Positions 28,285 through 37,073 of a DNA stretch of 64,000 nucleotides are shown piece by piece; position 1 is the stretch's first letter, and every line of letters begins with the position of its first letter. This DNA is from Halopseudomonas phragmitis (GTDB lineage: Bacteria > Pseudomonadota > Gammaproteobacteria > Pseudomonadales > Pseudomonadaceae): positions 2,875,501 through 2,939,500 of the forward strand of contig NZ_CP020100.1 in the NCBI RefSeq assembly GCF_002056295.1. Reading direction: 5' to 3'. The translations under genes were made by a program, and so were the position numbers. The notes under the pieces are model-generated. The model did not search any database. It was not told the origin of the DNA and was given only the letters and a program-made list of their open reading frames with translations.

Positions 28285-28300
28285 GTCATCTTGATGACAT
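28285..28300. promoter_or_regulatory. Palindrome upstream of chemoreceptor gene
   Basis: TGTCATC (28285-28291) and GATGACA (28294-28300) form a perfect 7-bp inverted repeat with a 2-nt centre. A further TTGTCAT half-site lies just upstream at 28273. It lies 39 nt before the chemoreceptor start and could be an operator; the binding protein is not known. Confidence 0.4.
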
Positions 28301-28338
28301 AGAGTGATGCCCAACCTCGCAGTTGGAAATTCACTCGT

Positions 28339-30678
28339 ATGACAATCGCAACCCGCCTGATGCTTGGCGTTTCGCTGCTCACTCTCATGGCCGTGGTCAT
28401 CGCGGCGGGAATCACCGGTTGGCAGGCGCTGGAGCGCAGCTCCGAGGTGGTAGAGCACAGTGTCGAGCAGCAGTTTCAGGCAGTGGCCGCCGGTCGCCAG
28501 ACCAGCCTCAGCCTGCAGCTTGAGAGTCACCATGACCTATTGCTGTCGATGGCCAACAACCGTCTGACCCAGGAAGCGGTCTATGGATTTGTTCGGCCCT
28601 TTGTGTCCTTTCGCTATGAAGTTTCGGCGCCGAGCCTGGATCAACTCAAGGCCAGCATGAAGGACTGGTACGCCAGTCACTATCAGCCCCTGTACGGAGC
28701 CCAGACACAGGGCCAGCGCGCTGATTATGAGAGCTGGATCGAAGCGACCCGCTATGAGGGACTGCTGATCCAACAGTTTTATGTGCACGACAACCCCAAT
28801 CCGGCCGATCAGTTGGGTGAGTTGGTCGATCGGGACGATGCGACCATCTATGGCCAGCAACATCGCCGTTATCAGGAAAGCTACCGGGAAATCACCCAGC
28901 GCTATGGTTATCACGACCTGATGCTGATTGATGCTGCCAGCCTTGAGGTGATCTATAGCGTCAACAAGGGGCCGGTTTTCGCCACTTCATTGCGCGATGG
29001 ACCATTCGCCACCAGCGCCCTGGCCGAACTGGTGCAGAGTATGCGTGAGCAGCCGCTCAAGGATGAGTTCAAAGTGTCACGCTTTTCCCGGTTCGACGCA
29101 CACTTCAACCAGCATGTGGTGTTCTTCGGCGTGCCGGTATTCCACCCGGTTTATAGCCCCGACAAGCCATTGGGCTTTCTGGTAGTACAGATGCCGGCTG
29201 AGCGCTTCACACAGATCATGACTGCCGGTGGCAATTGGGCTGCAATTGGTCTGGGTGATACCGGCGACTCCTATCTGGTTGCCTCTGATGGACGTCTGAT
29301 CACCGAACCGCGGGCAATGCTCGAACAGCCGGATGCCACGCTGGCACGCCTGAACCTGTCCGGTCAGCAAGCTGGTGACGCTCAGGCTATTCAGCGCTAC
29401 CGTCAGCTCAATGGTCGGCTGCGGATCGACAGCCCTGCGCTGAAAGCGGCACTGGAGGGTGAGAGTGGCCTTGGCCGGCAAACCAACCTGCTGGGTGAGA
29501 CGGTATTGATGAGTTGGCAACCGGTGATGCTGGGTGGTGAGCGCTATGCATTGATTACCGAACAGTCGCTGGCTGAGAGTTTTGGCGCGGTGGCGCGTCT
29601 GAGCCATGACATCATGCTGGCTGTGGGGCTGGCGGTGGTTGTGCTGGGGGCATTGGCAGCTCTGGCCTCTTGGTGGCTGACCCGAATGATTGCAACGCCG
29701 CTGACGCGCTTGAGCGGCACCATCGGGCAAAGCGCCCGTGAGCGGGATTTGCGTATTAGTCTGCCGGTACGTGGGCGTGATGAGATCGCTCAGATTGCCG
29801 CCTCACTGAACCAACTGTTCGAAACCTTTTCTGGATTGGTCGCCAGGATTCGTCAGACCGCCGAAGACACGGCCTCAGCCAGCACTCGCACGGTTGGTAT
29901 CGGTAATGAGTGCCAGGCCGCCGCTGAGCGCCAGCAGCAGGCTTTGCAAGCATTGGATGCTGAATCCAGAGCCTTGCAGCGGGCGCTTCAGGCGATCACC
30001 GGGTTGGTGAGCCAAGCCGCTGAGCAGGCGCGGCTGGCCGATGATGGCGCTGTGCAGGGGCACGAAGCGGTACGCCAGGTGAGCCAGTTGATCCGGCAGT
30101 TGTCCGATGAAGTCACCCAGTCCTGTGACAGCATGCAGCAACTGGAGCAGGCCGCCGGCGCTATCGTGTCGGTACTCGATACCATTGAAGGGATTGCCGA
30201 GCAGACCAACCTGCTGGCGCTCAATGCTGCGATCGAAGCTGCCCGAGCCGGCGAGCATGGCCGTGGCTTTGCGGTAGTGGCCGATGAGGTCAGGCGGCTT
30301 TCCAGCAGTACTCAGGAGGCTACCGGTCAGATCCAGACCATGCTCGACCGCTTGCGCTCAACTGTAGCTGACGCTTCGGCAGGCTTGCGCAAGGAGCAGG
30401 ATAGCGCGACCCAGTGTCTGCACGGGGCAGCCGAGGCCGAGGGGCTGCTGGTACGGATTCGTGATCAGGTTGGAGATATCAGTCAGGCAACCCGGGCCAT
30501 CGACCGGGCGGTCCGGGATGAAAATCAGCGGGCTCAGGGCATGGGCCAGACCCTGGATGGCATTCGTCAGGATGCCGAACGCACCGCCCAGGCCATGGCC
30601 GAGCTGTCTCAGACTGCCACTGCCCAGGAGCGCCTGGCTCAGCAGGGCCGCGAGGCGGCCAACGCTTTCAGGGTGTGA
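28339..30678 (+). CDS. Methyl-accepting chemotaxis protein with periplasmic Cache-type sensor
   Basis: A 779-residue chemoreceptor. TM1 spans about residues 8-28 and TM2 about 425-447, enclosing a periplasmic domain of nearly 400 residues. That domain includes [21 protein letters not shown], typical of double-Cache sensors. HAMP (about 448-500) and the signalling domain follow, with the conserved tip [22 protein letters not shown] and [14 protein letters not shown]. No CheR/CheB-tethering pentapeptide ends the chain. The ligand is unknown. No other chemotaxis genes lie nearby, so it is an orphan receptor using the main CheA/CheW array. Confidence 0.93.
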   Translation: MTIATRLMLGVSLLTLMAVVIAAGITGWQALERSSEVVEHSVEQQFQAVAAGRQTSLSLQLESHHDLLLSMANNRLTQEAVYGFVRPFVSFRYEVSAPSLDQLKASMKDWYASHYQPLYGAQTQGQRADYESWIEATRYEGLLIQQFYVHDNPNPADQLGELVDRDDATIYGQQHRRYQESYREITQRYGYHDLMLIDAASLEVIYSVNKGPVFATSLRDGPFATSALAELVQSMREQPLKDEFKVSRFSRFDAHFNQHVVFFGVPVFHPVYSPDKPLGFLVVQMPAERFTQIMTAGGNWAAIGLGDTGDSYLVASDGRLITEPRAMLEQPDATLARLNLSGQQAGDAQAIQRYRQLNGRLRIDSPALKAALEGESGLGRQTNLLGETVLMSWQPVMLGGERYALITEQSLAESFGAVARLSHDIMLAVGLAVVVLGALAALASWWLTRMIATPLTRLSGTIGQSARERDLRISLPVRGRDEIAQIAASLNQLFETFSGLVARIRQTAEDTASASTRTVGIGNECQAAAERQQQALQALDAESRALQRALQAITGLVSQAAEQARLADDGAVQGHEAVRQVSQLIRQLSDEVTQSCDSMQQLEQAAGAIVSVLDTIEGIAEQTNLLALNAAIEAARAGEHGRGFAVVADEVRRLSSSTQEATGQIQTMLDRLRSTVADASAGLRKEQDSATQCLHGAAEAEGLLVRIRDQVGDISQATRAIDRAVRDENQRAQGMGQTLDGIRQDAERTAQAMAELSQTATAQERLAQQGREAANAFRV

Positions 30679-30769
30679 TAAGAACGAGTCCAGTGGGTAT
30701 AAAAGATGACCGTGGGAGGCTGACTGACTAGAATGCCTGGATGACCACAGCCTACAGGGAATCATTGGC

Positions 30770-32308
30770 TTGAACGCATTCAGGAGCCCGCTGGGCTGGT
30801 TGTTGCTGGTCGTTCTGTTGAGCGGCTGTGCAACACGCCTGCCACCACAGGATCTGCCTCTTGAGCATGCCCAGCCTGCCGCCAGCGATGGCTTGATCGG
30901 GGGCTATGTCGAAGCAGCGGTGGCCGGCCAGGAGTCAGGGTTGTCGGGCTTCAGTCTGCTCTATCGCGGTATGGATGCGCTGGCCGCGCGCCTGCATCTG
31001 ATCGAGCAGGCTCGCCAAAGCCTGGATATCCAGTACTACATCTACAATGGCGATGTAACCGGCGGGCTGATTGCAGAGCGCCTGCTGAGTGCGGCTGACC
31101 GTGGGGTGAGGGTGCGGCTGCTGCTGGATGATATTGGCAGTGGGGTCAATGAGTTCAAGATCGCTACCCTGGACCAGCACCCCAATATCGAGATTCGGCT
31201 GTTCAATCCGCTCAGTTTACGCCAGGGCTGGCTGCGTTATGTCAGCAAGGTTGGCGAGTTCGGACGGATCAATTATCGCATGCACAACAAGGTGCTGATC
31301 GCCGACAACCAGGCGATGATTACCGGTGGACGCAATATTGGCGATGAGTATTTCGCCTTGAGCGAGCTGGACTTTCAGGATATCGATGTGTTGGGTATCG
31401 GCCCGATCAGCCGAGCCGCCAGCAACAGTTTTGATGCCTACTGGAACAGCCACAAATCGGTACCTGTGCGTCTTTTGACCCGACGCCCCGGGCGTTCCGA
31501 ACTGGTGCGGCTACGCAAGCGCCTGGAGTCTGTCAGTACCGACCTGCGCCAGGGCCCGTATCAGAAAGCGGTAGAAGGTTCTCCGTTTAATCAGCCGTTT
31601 ACCGACAACAAGGTCAGTTGGCACTGGGGGGAGGCAACCTGGCTGGCTGACCCGCCGGACAAGGCCGACCCCCACGGCGACCATAATCAGGTTCCCTACC
31701 TGGGTATGCACCTGGCCCGGCAGGTGCGTGCCAGCCAGCATGAGCTGCAGTTGATGACGGCTTATTTCGTGCCGGGCGCCGACGGTCAGGGTTTTCTGAT
31801 GGATATGGTCAATCAGGGGCTGGAGGTCTCGATTTTGACCAACTCGTTGGCCACCACTGATGTCCTGGCCGTACACAGTGGCTATGTGCGCTACCGCGAG
31901 CCGTTGCTGGCGCATGGGGTACGTATCTGGGAGTTACGCCCGCTGGCTGCCCAGCAGGAGCGTGCCAGCCCGTTTCTGGGTGAGTCGGTAGCCAGCCTGC
32001 ATGCCAAAACCTTTGTGTTCGACCGCGAGCGGGTGTTCGTCGGTTCGATCAATCTGGACCCGCGCTCGATCAGCCTCAATACCGAGGCCGGAGTTCTGGT
32101 GCAGCAGCCGGCGCTGGCTGGGGAGATGGTCGAGCTGTTTGAGCGCTGGACTTCGGACGATTACGCCTACCGCCTGAGTCTGGATGAACAGGGGCGTCTG
32201 CAGTGGCACGCCGAGGGTCAGACCTGGACCCGAGAGCCCAAGGCAGGTCCGACCCGACGCATCATGACCTGGCTATTACGTCTGTTGCCGATCGAGAGCC
32301 AGCTGTAG
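30770..32308 (+). CDS. Phospholipase D-family lipoprotein, ClsC-like cardiolipin synthase
   Basis: A 512-residue protein with two HxK(x)4D motifs. The first, MHNKVLIADNQAMITGGRN, is near residue 170, and the second, LHAKTFVFDRERVFVGSIN, is near 410. The N-terminal lipobox VLLSGC puts a lipidated Cys at residue 20, so it is anchored to a periplasm-facing membrane leaflet. It is best matched to ClsC, which joins phospholipids to make cardiolipin. The start is TTG at 30770 with AGGGA about 10 nt upstream; the ATG at 30741 is out of frame. A second, ClsA-like enzyme is encoded 0.5 kb downstream on the other strand. Confidence 0.88.
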   Translation: MNAFRSPLGWLLLVVLLSGCATRLPPQDLPLEHAQPAASDGLIGGYVEAAVAGQESGLSGFSLLYRGMDALAARLHLIEQARQSLDIQYYIYNGDVTGGLIAERLLSAADRGVRVRLLLDDIGSGVNEFKIATLDQHPNIEIRLFNPLSLRQGWLRYVSKVGEFGRINYRMHNKVLIADNQAMITGGRNIGDEYFALSELDFQDIDVLGIGPISRAASNSFDAYWNSHKSVPVRLLTRRPGRSELVRLRKRLESVSTDLRQGPYQKAVEGSPFNQPFTDNKVSWHWGEATWLADPPDKADPHGDHNQVPYLGMHLARQVRASQHELQLMTAYFVPGADGQGFLMDMVNQGLEVSILTNSLATTDVLAVHSGYVRYREPLLAHGVRIWELRPLAAQQERASPFLGESVASLHAKTFVFDRERVFVGSINLDPRSISLNTEAGVLVQQPALAGEMVELFERWTSDDYAYRLSLDEQGRLQWHAEGQTWTREPKAGPTRRIMTWLLRLLPIESQL

Positions 32309-32315
32309 CGTTACC

Positions 32316-32693
32316 CTAATGAACCAGTTGGCTCGATACCTTGAGGTAGTCCTGGCCATGTTTGCGCACGGCTTCTGCATCATAACGCTCCGAGGCCAGG
32401 TGCACTTCCTCCAGGGTTTCCGCCAGCTCTGCGCTGTCCTGGCGGATCCGTTCCAGGGCGTTCTCCAGGGTATAGGTGAGTTCGTGTACCTGGGTCATGG
32501 TCTCGGTGGTGAGCTCTCCGGCCAGGATGTTTTCCAGCCGCTTGTTGTATTCAACGAAGTTGCTCAGAGCCTGTTCCAGGCTATTGGCGGGCAGCCCCTT
32601 GAAGTGCTCGATATCGCCGCTGGCCAGCGCGGTATTGACTGACATCAGCGCAGCCGTGAGGGTTACAGGTAGCAGGAAGACTCTCATAATCAC
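32316..32693 (-). CDS. Small secreted helical protein (DUF6746-like), Fur-box gene
   Basis: A 125-residue protein with a signal peptide (residues 1-24, ending in ALASGD). The mature part appears all-helical, with EHFKGLPANSLEQALSNF, LAGELTTETMTQVHELTYTLENALERI and LAETLEEVHLASERYDAE. I recall this pattern as DUF6746, of unknown function. It superficially resembles a cytochrome-b562-like four-helix bundle, but the haem-ligand pattern is not evident. A Fur box lies directly upstream of its ribosome site (GAGGTGATT). It sits between two cardiolipin synthase genes and converges on the upstream one. Confidence 0.75.
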   Translation of the reverse strand: MIMRVFLLPVTLTAALMSVNTALASGDIEHFKGLPANSLEQALSNFVEYNKRLENILAGELTTETMTQVHELTYTLENALERIRQDSAELAETLEEVHLASERYDAEAVRKHGQDYLKVSSQLVH

Positions 32694-32700
32694 CTCGATA

Positions 32701-32719
32701 GTAAATGATAATCATACGC
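32701..32719 (-). promoter_or_regulatory. Fur box
   Basis: The 10-nt core TGATAATCAT (32706-32715) is identical to the core of the consensus GATAATGATAATCATTATC, and three flanking bases on the left and one on the right also match (14 of 19). It starts 8 nt before the start codon and overlaps a possible -10 TATGAT on the minus strand, as expected for iron-Fur repression. Confidence 0.7.
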
Positions 32720-32797
32720 AATTGAGAATCTAGCAGTGCTTGCCTGCGTTGTCTAGCGGGCAGGGCGATAATGTACAGGCTGGGTAGTAGAGCGGCT

Positions 32798-34240
32798 TCA
32801 GAGTAGCGGACTCATGAAGAACATCAACCGCTCCAGTGCCCGTGCCGGGCGGCTGCGTTGTTGCCAGCGGTCCAGTTCAAGGGCCTCGCTGCGGGCCATA
32901 TAGCCCCTGAGCAGCTGGCGAATATGTGCGCAGCTTTCCGGAGTGAACAGCGCTACGGTCAGTTCAAAATTGAGTTGCAGGCTGCGGATATCCAGGTTGA
33001 CGCTGCCGACCAGGGCGAGTTGATCATCCATCAGCATCGCTTTGGTATGCAGCAGTCCACCATCGAACTGCAGAATCTCAACACCAGCCCGCAGCAACGG
33101 CTCGAAATAGGAACGGCTGGCCCAGCCGACCATCAGCGAGTCATTGTGCTTGGGTAGCAGCACCTGTACCCGCACACCGCGCTTGGCGGCCTGACATAGC
33201 GCCTCGAAAATGCTTTCCGAAGGCACAAAGTAGGGCGTGCTGATGACAATGCTTTCGTTGGCCCGGTAGATGCTCGATAGCACTGCCTGCCCGATCAGGT
33301 CATCACCAACACCGGGACCCGATGGAATGATCGACATCCACTGATGGCAGCCAAGCTGTCCGGCTTCCAGTTTGGGCAGCCGCCGCTGGCCGGTCTCGAC
33401 CTCCCAGTCCCAGGCGAATACCTTGGCCAGCCCGGTTGCCGCCTGGCCCTCGATGCGCAGCATGATGTCGATCCAGGGGCCGACATCGGCTTCACGCTTG
33501 AAGAACGCCGGGTCAGCCATGTTCATAGAGCCGGTAAAGGCCAGCCGATCATCAATTACTATCAGCTTGCGGTGCATGCGCAGATCGATGCGGTGGACCA
33601 GGGCGCGCAACAGGCGCACCGGCAGCGCCGGCACCACGGCGATACCGGCATCGACCATGCGGGTGCGCCAGCGTGAGCGAAAGAATTTACGGCTGCCGGC
33701 ATGGTCGATCAGCAGCGAGACCTTGACTCCACGCTGACTGGCCTCGATCAAGGCCTCGGCCAGTTCATCAACCCGGCCTCCGGGATGCCAGATGTAGGTC
33801 AGAATGTTGATGCTGTGCTGGGCGCTGCGGACATCGGTACAGAGCTGCTCGAAAATGCTCTCAGGGCTGTCGAGCAGGCGCATCTGTTCGTAACCCAGCG
33901 CACCGATGCCCATGCGATGAGACAGCAATTGGTGAATAGCCAGGGTAAGTTGCCCACCGGGCCATGGCCTGCGCAGCCCGGCGAACCCATTGGCCAGGTT
34001 TTCCAGGTAGGGTTCGACCATGGCCTCGGAGCGGGCTGCCCGCTTGCGGCCCAGGTTGAGCTCGCCAAACATCAGGTAAAACACTGCGCCCAACAGCGGC
34101 AGAATATAAATCACCAGCAGCCAGGCCAGGGTCACGCTGACCGGGCGACGACGGGTAATAACGCGAATGGTTACCGCGGCGGTAAACAACCAATACAACA
34201 CCGCCCCAATCAGGCCCAGAATGGTTTGCAGGTTGTCCAT
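32798..34240 (-). CDS. cls: Cardiolipin synthase ClsA-like
   Basis: A 480-residue membrane enzyme that condenses two phosphatidylglycerols into cardiolipin and glycerol. Two N-terminal helices (residues 5-27 and 37-58) are followed by two phospholipase D half-sites: RMHRKLIVIDDRLAFTGSMN (His223) and LLHTKAMLMDDQLALVGSVN. Length and layout match E. coli ClsA. It is upstream of nothing obviously cotranscribed; tusE lies 62 nt away on the same strand and could share transcripts with it. Confidence 0.94.
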   Translation of the reverse strand: MDNLQTILGLIGAVLYWLFTAAVTIRVITRRRPVSVTLAWLLVIYILPLLGAVFYLMFGELNLGRKRAARSEAMVEPYLENLANGFAGLRRPWPGGQLTLAIHQLLSHRMGIGALGYEQMRLLDSPESIFEQLCTDVRSAQHSINILTYIWHPGGRVDELAEALIEASQRGVKVSLLIDHAGSRKFFRSRWRTRMVDAGIAVVPALPVRLLRALVHRIDLRMHRKLIVIDDRLAFTGSMNMADPAFFKREADVGPWIDIMLRIEGQAATGLAKVFAWDWEVETGQRRLPKLEAGQLGCHQWMSIIPSGPGVGDDLIGQAVLSSIYRANESIVISTPYFVPSESIFEALCQAAKRGVRVQVLLPKHNDSLMVGWASRSYFEPLLRAGVEILQFDGGLLHTKAMLMDDQLALVGSVNLDIRSLQLNFELTVALFTPESCAHIRQLLRGYMARSEALELDRWQQRSRPARALERLMFFMSPLL

Positions 34241-34302
34241 TGCTCTCCCGGTAATGGCTGTTGGGCACGGTTACTGTAGCAGGCCTGGCAACTTCCGGCT
34301 GC

Positions 34303-34641
34303 TTACAAACAGTTGTCTGGCTTGGGCAGTCCGGCAATCTTGCTGGCCAGCTTGGCCGGGCTGCCGGGAAACAGCTTCATCAGATACATACTGTTGCCCT
34401 TGTCCGCTCCCAGTTCCTGGCCAATGTACTTGACCAGCGGGCGCATGGCCGGGGACAGCTGGAACTGCGCATAAAAGCGCCTAAGGGCATGAATGACCTC
34501 GAAATGCTCGGCGGAGAGCTCAATCCCTTCGCTGCGGGCCAGTTCAGCGGCTACCGCTTCGGACCAGTCCTCGAGGTTGACCAGAAAGCCGTGCTTGTCC
34601 AGCGGTACATTCAGCCCGTCGCTTTTAATCGATGTGGTCAC
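34303..34641 (-). CDS. tusE: Sulfur relay protein TusE (DsrC family)
   Basis: A 112-residue DsrC-like protein that takes sulfur from TusBCD and hands it to MnmA for 2-thiouridine at the wobble base of tRNAs for Lys, Glu and Gln. It has the family signature FLVNLEDWSEAVAAELA and HFEVIHALRRFYAQF, and ends KPDNCL, so the catalytic penultimate Cys111 is present. Its start overlaps the tusB end by 4 nt. It is the last gene of the tusD-C-B-E operon. Confidence 0.96.
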   Translation of the reverse strand: MTTSIKSDGLNVPLDKHGFLVNLEDWSEAVAAELARSEGIELSAEHFEVIHALRRFYAQFQLSPAMRPLVKYIGQELGADKGNSMYLMKLFPGSPAKLASKIAGLPKPDNCL

Positions 34642-34937
34642 CAGCTCACCACCTTGTCGTAACTAACGCACAGGTCGACCATCCGCTGATAATCGATACT
34701 GCTGACCCCTGCAGGCAGATCATCCAGCGCCAGCCCGCGGGCCAGCAGGTCAGGCTCAAGGGCAAACAGTTGTATGCCAGGGGCCAGCTGGCTCAGCTGT
34801 TGGCGAGCTTCACTGCCGGGCAACAGGGCGTACACCGCGTCTTCGATCAACAGTAGTCCCTGATCCTCGACCAGAACCTGCAGGCAGGAACTCAGACGCG
34901 GTTCGTTGTGGGGTGAGTGGCGAACAATATGCAGCAT
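34638..34937 (-). CDS. tusB: Sulfurtransferase complex subunit TusB
   Basis: A small DsrH-family protein, part of the TusBCD hexamer. It begins MLHIVRHSPHNEPRLSSCL and shows LLLIEDAVYALLPGS and the late IDYQRMVDLCVSYDKVVSW, close to the E. coli ending. I take the ATG at 34937 because homologues begin MLH. A GTG at 34949, overlapping the tusC stop, would add four residues and cannot be excluded. Confidence 0.92.
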   Translation of the reverse strand: MLHIVRHSPHNEPRLSSCLQVLVEDQGLLLIEDAVYALLPGSEARQQLSQLAPGIQLFALEPDLLARGLALDDLPAGVSSIDYQRMVDLCVSYDKVVSW

Positions 34938-34945
34938 GGCAGGGC

Positions 34946-35299
34946 TCACAGGTTGATGATCTGATCGTAGTGTTCCATCAGCGTAGCGATCTCGACGCCT
35001 TCGAGTGCACGTACCGGCAGGGCGCAGTGCTCAAGTGTCAGCCCCCGGGCGCTGAGTGAGCGCTGACAGGCCAGCAGGTCTTCAACGCCGAACAGGGGCA
35101 GCGCCTGGAGGTTGGCAGCCAGGGACTTCTGCTCGATCAGACTGGCGTCCTGCCCCTTGAGCAGTTGCAGCACCCCGTCATCCATGAACAACATACCTAC
35201 GGGGACGCCAAAGGCCGCAGCGGCCAGTGTCATGTCCAGGGCTTCACGGGCGGCGAGGCGGGTAGGGGGGTGGCGACTGATGATCAGCAGGCTTTTCAT
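34946..35299 (-). CDS. tusC: Sulfurtransferase complex subunit TusC
   Basis: A 117-residue DsrF-family subunit. MKSLLIISRHPPTRLAAREALDMTLAAAAF and FMDDGVLQLLKGQDAS (given here as separate blocks) match the family core, in which the subunit supports TusD without itself carrying the transferred sulfur. It starts 2 nt after the tusD stop and overlaps the GTG alternative of tusB. Confidence 0.94.
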   Translation of the reverse strand: MKSLLIISRHPPTRLAAREALDMTLAAAAFGVPVGMLFMDDGVLQLLKGQDASLIEQKSLAANLQALPLFGVEDLLACQRSLSARGLTLEHCALPVRALEGVEIATLMEHYDQIINL

Positions 35300-35301
35300 G
35301 T

Positions 35302-35691
35302 TCAGCTCCCAAAACTCACGGCCCGGTCAGCGCTTTGCAGCGCATCGACCCACTGGCCCAGCCCGGAAAGATCCCAAGGTGTGCCGGTATTGGCGGCGTG
35401 ACGATCCCAGCGCTGGGCTTCTTCTTCATTCAGCACTCCACGGCGCAGCGCCGCGGCAATACACACCACCGCATCAAGCTTGTGTTCAGTGATGAACTGG
35501 CGCCACTCGTGGGTGATGTCGTTTTCATCCTGGGGCTGCACACCCAGATTCGAGGCGATATGCACCGCGTCCCGATAGAAAAACAAACGGTTGATCTCGT
35601 GCCCGGCATCTACTACTGCACGAGCAAAATTGAGTGCGGAGCGGGCCGCAGGATCTTGCGGGCCAGCCAGCAAGGCAATGGCGAAATTCAT
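35302..35691 (-). CDS. tusD: Sulfurtransferase complex subunit TusD
   Basis: A 129-residue DsrE-family subunit that accepts sulfur from TusA and passes it to TusE. The active cysteine lies in AVVCIAAALRRGV near residue 77, and the N-terminal FAIALLAGPQDPAA matches the beta-strand and loop of the family. It is the first gene of the tus operon, with AGGTGG seven nt upstream of the ATG. A strong hairpin ends 19 nt before the start codon. Confidence 0.95.
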   Translation of the reverse strand: MNFAIALLAGPQDPAARSALNFARAVVDAGHEINRLFFYRDAVHIASNLGVQPQDENDITHEWRQFITEHKLDAVVCIAAALRRGVLNEEEAQRWDRHAANTGTPWDLSGLGQWVDALQSADRAVSFGS

Positions 35692-35709
35692 CGATAGACC
35701 ACCTGAAGC

Positions 35710-35738
35710 AATGAGGCCCGCACTGGGCGGGCCTCATT
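35710..35738 (-). other. Perfect 12-bp hairpin between yccA and tusD
   Basis: AATGAGGCCCGC (35710-35721) pairs perfectly with GCGGGCCTCATT (35727-35738). On the minus strand it follows yccA but has no T run after it. The tusD ribosome site begins within about 15 nt. It may be a terminator for yccA, an attenuator, or a leader/mRNA-processing stem for tus. Confidence 0.7.
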
Positions 35739-35760
35739 AGTATAAACAAAAGCGTGCCGA

Positions 35761-36432
35761 TCAATCGTTGTTGAACACACCCAGCAACTGCAGCAGGCTG
35801 AGGAACAGATTGTAGATGGACACGAACAGCGTCACAGTGGCCATGATGTAGTTGTCTTCACCGCCATGAATGATGGCGCTGGTCTGATACAGGATCACCG
35901 CCGAGGAGAACAGCACGAAGCCGGCGGAGATGGCCAGTTGCAGGCCGCTTATCTGGATGAAGAAGCTGGCAACAATGGCGCACAGCAGTACGATGAAGCC
36001 CGCCAGAATGAAGCCGGACAGGAAGCTGAAATCCTTGCGGGTAATAATCGCGTACGCCGACAGACCAAAGAACACCAACGCAGTCATGCCCAGCGCCATG
36101 CTGACCAGTTGGCCGCCGTTGGGCAAAGACAGGTAGACGTTGAGAATCGGCCCCAGGGTGTAACCCATGAACCCGGTCAGTGCGAAGGTCAGAACCAACC
36201 CCATGCCAGAGTTACGGAACTTGGAAATGGCGAACAGCAGCCCGTAGAAGCCAACCAGGGTGATGATCAGGCCGGGATGCGGCAGGTTCAGGCTCATCGA
36301 CATCAGTGCAACGAAGGCACTGAATGCCAGGGTCATGGCCAGCAGGCTGTAGGTATTGCGAAACAGCTTGCTGACTTCCGCCTCGTTGACACCTGCATGG
36401 TGCAGGGCGTTATGGCGCTCTTGGATATTCAT
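35761..36432 (-). CDS. yccA: Bax1-I/YccA-family membrane protein
   Basis: A 223-residue inner-membrane protein with seven hydrophobic segments and the Bax inhibitor-1 pattern, including LVLTFALTGFMGYTLGPIL and the final TLFVSIYNLFLSLLQLLG. In E. coli YccA is a substrate and modulator of the FtsH protease. The ATG at 36432 is chosen because AGGGGAG lies upstream and the length then fits the family; a TTG at 36456 would add eight residues. It precedes the tus genes on the same strand, as in P. aeruginosa. Confidence 0.93.
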   Translation of the reverse strand: MNIQERHNALHHAGVNEAEVSKLFRNTYSLLAMTLAFSAFVALMSMSLNLPHPGLIITLVGFYGLLFAISKFRNSGMGLVLTFALTGFMGYTLGPILNVYLSLPNGGQLVSMALGMTALVFFGLSAYAIITRKDFSFLSGFILAGFIVLLCAIVASFFIQISGLQLAISAGFVLFSSAVILYQTSAIIHGGEDNYIMATVTLFVSIYNLFLSLLQLLGVFNND

Positions 36433-36576
36433 AAGTGCAGGGCTCCCCTTGGTCAATCCTTGATGGATGCTGTGATCATACCTGCTGGAAGCGTCAAATC
36501 AAGGCATGAGGGGTTTCGAGCTGTTTCATACGCCAACCGGTTAACAGTCTATTTGCGCAATAACACACGCAGGCCA

Positions 36577-36604
36577 TTGACTAGGCTCAGCTTTCCGGTA
36601 GTAT
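36577..36604 (+). promoter_or_regulatory. Sigma-70 promoter of tRNA-Ser
   Basis: TTGACT (36577-36582) and TAGTAT (36599-36604) are separated by 16 nt. The -10 element ends 10 nt before the mature tRNA 5' end. Confidence 0.72.
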
Positions 36605-36614
36605 TGCGGGCCGT

Positions 36615-36704
36615 GGAGGGATGGCAGAGCGGTTGAATGCACCGGTCTTGAAAACCGGCGAAGGTGAAAGCCTTCCCAGGGTTCGAATCCCTGTCCCTCC
36701 GCCA
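36615..36704 (+). tRNA. tRNA-Ser (anticodon TGA)
   Basis: A 90-nt tRNA including encoded CCA. The acceptor stem pairs GGAGGGA (36615-36621) with TCCCTCC (36694-36700), followed by G and CCA. The anticodon loop CTTGAAA carries TGA at 36649-36651, closed by CCGGT/ACCGG. The long variable arm and the T arm GGTTCGAATCC are as expected for serine. It reads UCN codons. An apparent open frame on the other strand across this gene is not coding. Confidence 0.98.
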
Positions 36705-36706
36705 AA

Positions 36707-36744
36707 CAAATAAAAAAACCGGCCTTGTGCCGGTTTTTTATTTG
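36707..36744 (+). terminator. Rho-independent terminator of tRNA-Ser
   Basis: An A-rich arm ending AACCGGC pairs with GCCGGTT followed by TTTTATTTG, around a CTTGT loop. It starts 3 nt after the tRNA CCA end. Confidence 0.88.
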
Positions 36745-37073
36745 TAATGCCCAGCCCTTTTGGCTTATCAGTACAACATTTCCGCCAGCCATCAAGCCCT
36801 CGGCATGCTCTGCTACGCTGGAGTTGTCAGGCGCGCTGCTGCCCTGCATTGCGCCCGAACCTGAAGCCAGCGAATCTACTACCTTGGAGGGATACAGCTC
36901 GTATTGAGCTGCAGCTAGACTTGCGTTACGACAATTAGACCGCAGGCACTACATATGTGCACGGACGGCACTACGGCTGCTCCTGAACCAGGGGGCTTAC
37001 CGAATCATAACCGCGTCTGATTGCTCGTGCTGGCCGATCCCAGTGAGCCAATGACCGGTCTCAGGAGATCGAC
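36745..37073. other. Intergenic region without recognised gene
   Basis: About 330 nt between the tRNA terminator and the NIT-type chemoreceptor. Short open frames exist but lack ribosome sites and family features. A 6-bp inverted repeat CAGCTC/GAGCTG lies at 36895-36911. AGGAG precedes the chemoreceptor ATG. I see no sigma-28 promoter or RNA gene. Confidence 0.5.

Noticed and set aside
32316-32693. Cytochrome b562 assignment for the small secreted helical protein
   Set aside because: Helical pattern is similar, but the expected Met and His haem ligands are not placed convincingly; the DUF6746-like reading fits better.
36541-36849. 102-codon minus-strand frame spanning the tRNA-Ser gene
   Set aside because: It crosses a complete tRNA and its terminator and has no supporting features.
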